The notes beneath the pieces are model-generated. The model was not told the origin of the DNA and ran no database searches. It was given only the letters and a program-made list of their open reading frames with translations. A program made the translations under genes and the position numbers. This document shows, one piece after another, positions 5,179 to 5,456 of a stretch of 5,456 nt of DNA. This DNA comes from Candidatus Omnitrophota bacterium (lineage in GTDB: Bacteria > Omnitrophota > Gorgyraeia > Zapsychrales > Zapsychraceae): positions 1-5,456 of the forward strand of contig JAGYNW010000151.1 in the NCBI GenBank assembly GCA_018399915.1. Direction: 5' to 3'. Each line of letters opens with the position of its first letter. The stretch's first letter is position 1.

Positions 5179-5456
5179 ATGGACGAAATATTGGAAATAT
5201 TGAACAATGACGCTAGGGTAACCCCCGAAGAGATTGCCAAAATGACGGGTAAGAGTATTGCTTCGATTAAAAAGGCGATCAAAAAATATGAGCATGATGG
5301 GACAATTGTAAAATATAAAACCATAATTGATCAGGAGATGGTAAAGGATCCGTCTTCTTTTGTGCGGGCCTTGATAGAGGTCAGTGTTTCTCCTCAGAAA
5401 AATGTGGGTTTTGAAAATATTGCCGAGCGCATTTATAATTTCCCCGAAGTCACGAG
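5179..5456 (+). CDS. Lrp/AsnC-family transcriptional regulator (3' partial)
   Basis: Ninety-two codons plus two bases are visible; the gene continues past the right edge (the family is about 150-165 aa). Residues 1-50 are the AsnC-type winged helix-turn-helix: MDEILEILNNDARVTPEEIA, a helix-turn-helix at about 15-36 (EEIAKMTGKSIASIKKAIKK), then the wing EHDGTIVKYKTIID. Residues about 62-92 begin the ligand-binding RAM domain (VRALIEVSVSPQ...GFENIAERIYNFPEV), which has the GF-x-x-IA-x-RIY-x-FPEV block of a Lrp subgroup often found next to a class I/II aminotransferase. Such proteins form octamer-like assemblies in the cytosol, bind an amino acid and act as local or autoregulators. No effector can be named from this fragment. 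The strong AAAGGAG site fixes the start. It probably heads a transcription unit that runs to the right. Confidence 0.87.
   Translation, partial: MDEILEILNNDARVTPEEIAKMTGKSIASIKKAIKKYEHDGTIVKYKTIIDQEMVKDPSSFVRALIEVSVSPQKNVGFENIAERIYNFPEVT

Noticed and set aside
5067..5324. 85-codon minus-strand open frame across the intergenic region and the start of the Lrp-type gene
   Set aside because: It looks hydrophobic, but it is antisense to the clear HTH region with a strong ribosome site on the + strand; the apparent hydrophobicity is the usual complement of Lys/Glu-rich coding DNA.

Overview
This is an ordinary bacterial chromosomal stretch in which every gene lies on the + strand. I see no tRNA, rRNA, CRISPR array, insertion sequence or phage gene. 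Coding density is high and genes 1-4 are packed with overlaps. The base composition is moderately AT-rich and looks even across the window. A classical Sec signal peptide, an Lrp/AsnC regulator of a type common in Firmicutes and deep-branching diderm lineages, and an unusual exonuclease-WYL fusion suggest a poorly cultured bacterium. My guess, based only on the flavour of the gene content, is a Candidatus Omnitrophota-like or other PVC/FCB-fringe lineage. The sequence does not prove this.

Layout. (1) 3-830: the 3' part of a DUF2156 (GNAT-fold, LPG-synthase C-terminal type) gene that runs in from the left edge. (2) 818-1630: a DEDDh 3'-5' exonuclease of the DnaQ/PolC-epsilon type with a degenerate WYL domain at its C-terminus; it overlaps gene 1 by 13 bp. 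(3) 1645-3141: pabB, aminodeoxychorismate synthase component I, starting 14 bp after gene 2. (4) 3138-3977: pabC-like 4-amino-4-deoxychorismate lyase (PLP fold type IV), overlapping pabB by ATGA. (5) 3990-4018: a near-consensus sigma70-type promoter, TTGATA-N17-TATAAT. (6) 4027-4986: an exported, almost entirely coiled-coil protein of unknown function whose start codon lies only 8 nt past the -10 box. (7) 4987-5178: a 192-nt intergenic region with a 10-bp palindrome and a doubtful 39-codon ORF. (8) 5179-5456: the 5' part of an Lrp/AsnC-family regulator with a strong Shine-Dalgarno, running off the right edge.

How it works together. Genes 1-4 look like one transcription unit. pabB and pabC together convert chorismate to p-aminobenzoate for folate synthesis; the amidotransferase subunit (pabA/trpG) is not in the window. 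The first two genes have no obvious link to folate and probably share the transcript only by position. The coiled-coil gene has its own promoter and may be translated from a leaderless or nearly leaderless mRNA. The Lrp-type gene starts a separate unit that probably continues to the right. I found no convincingly new system. The points most worth a second look are the exonuclease-WYL fusion and the promoter/start-codon arrangement of the coiled-coil gene.
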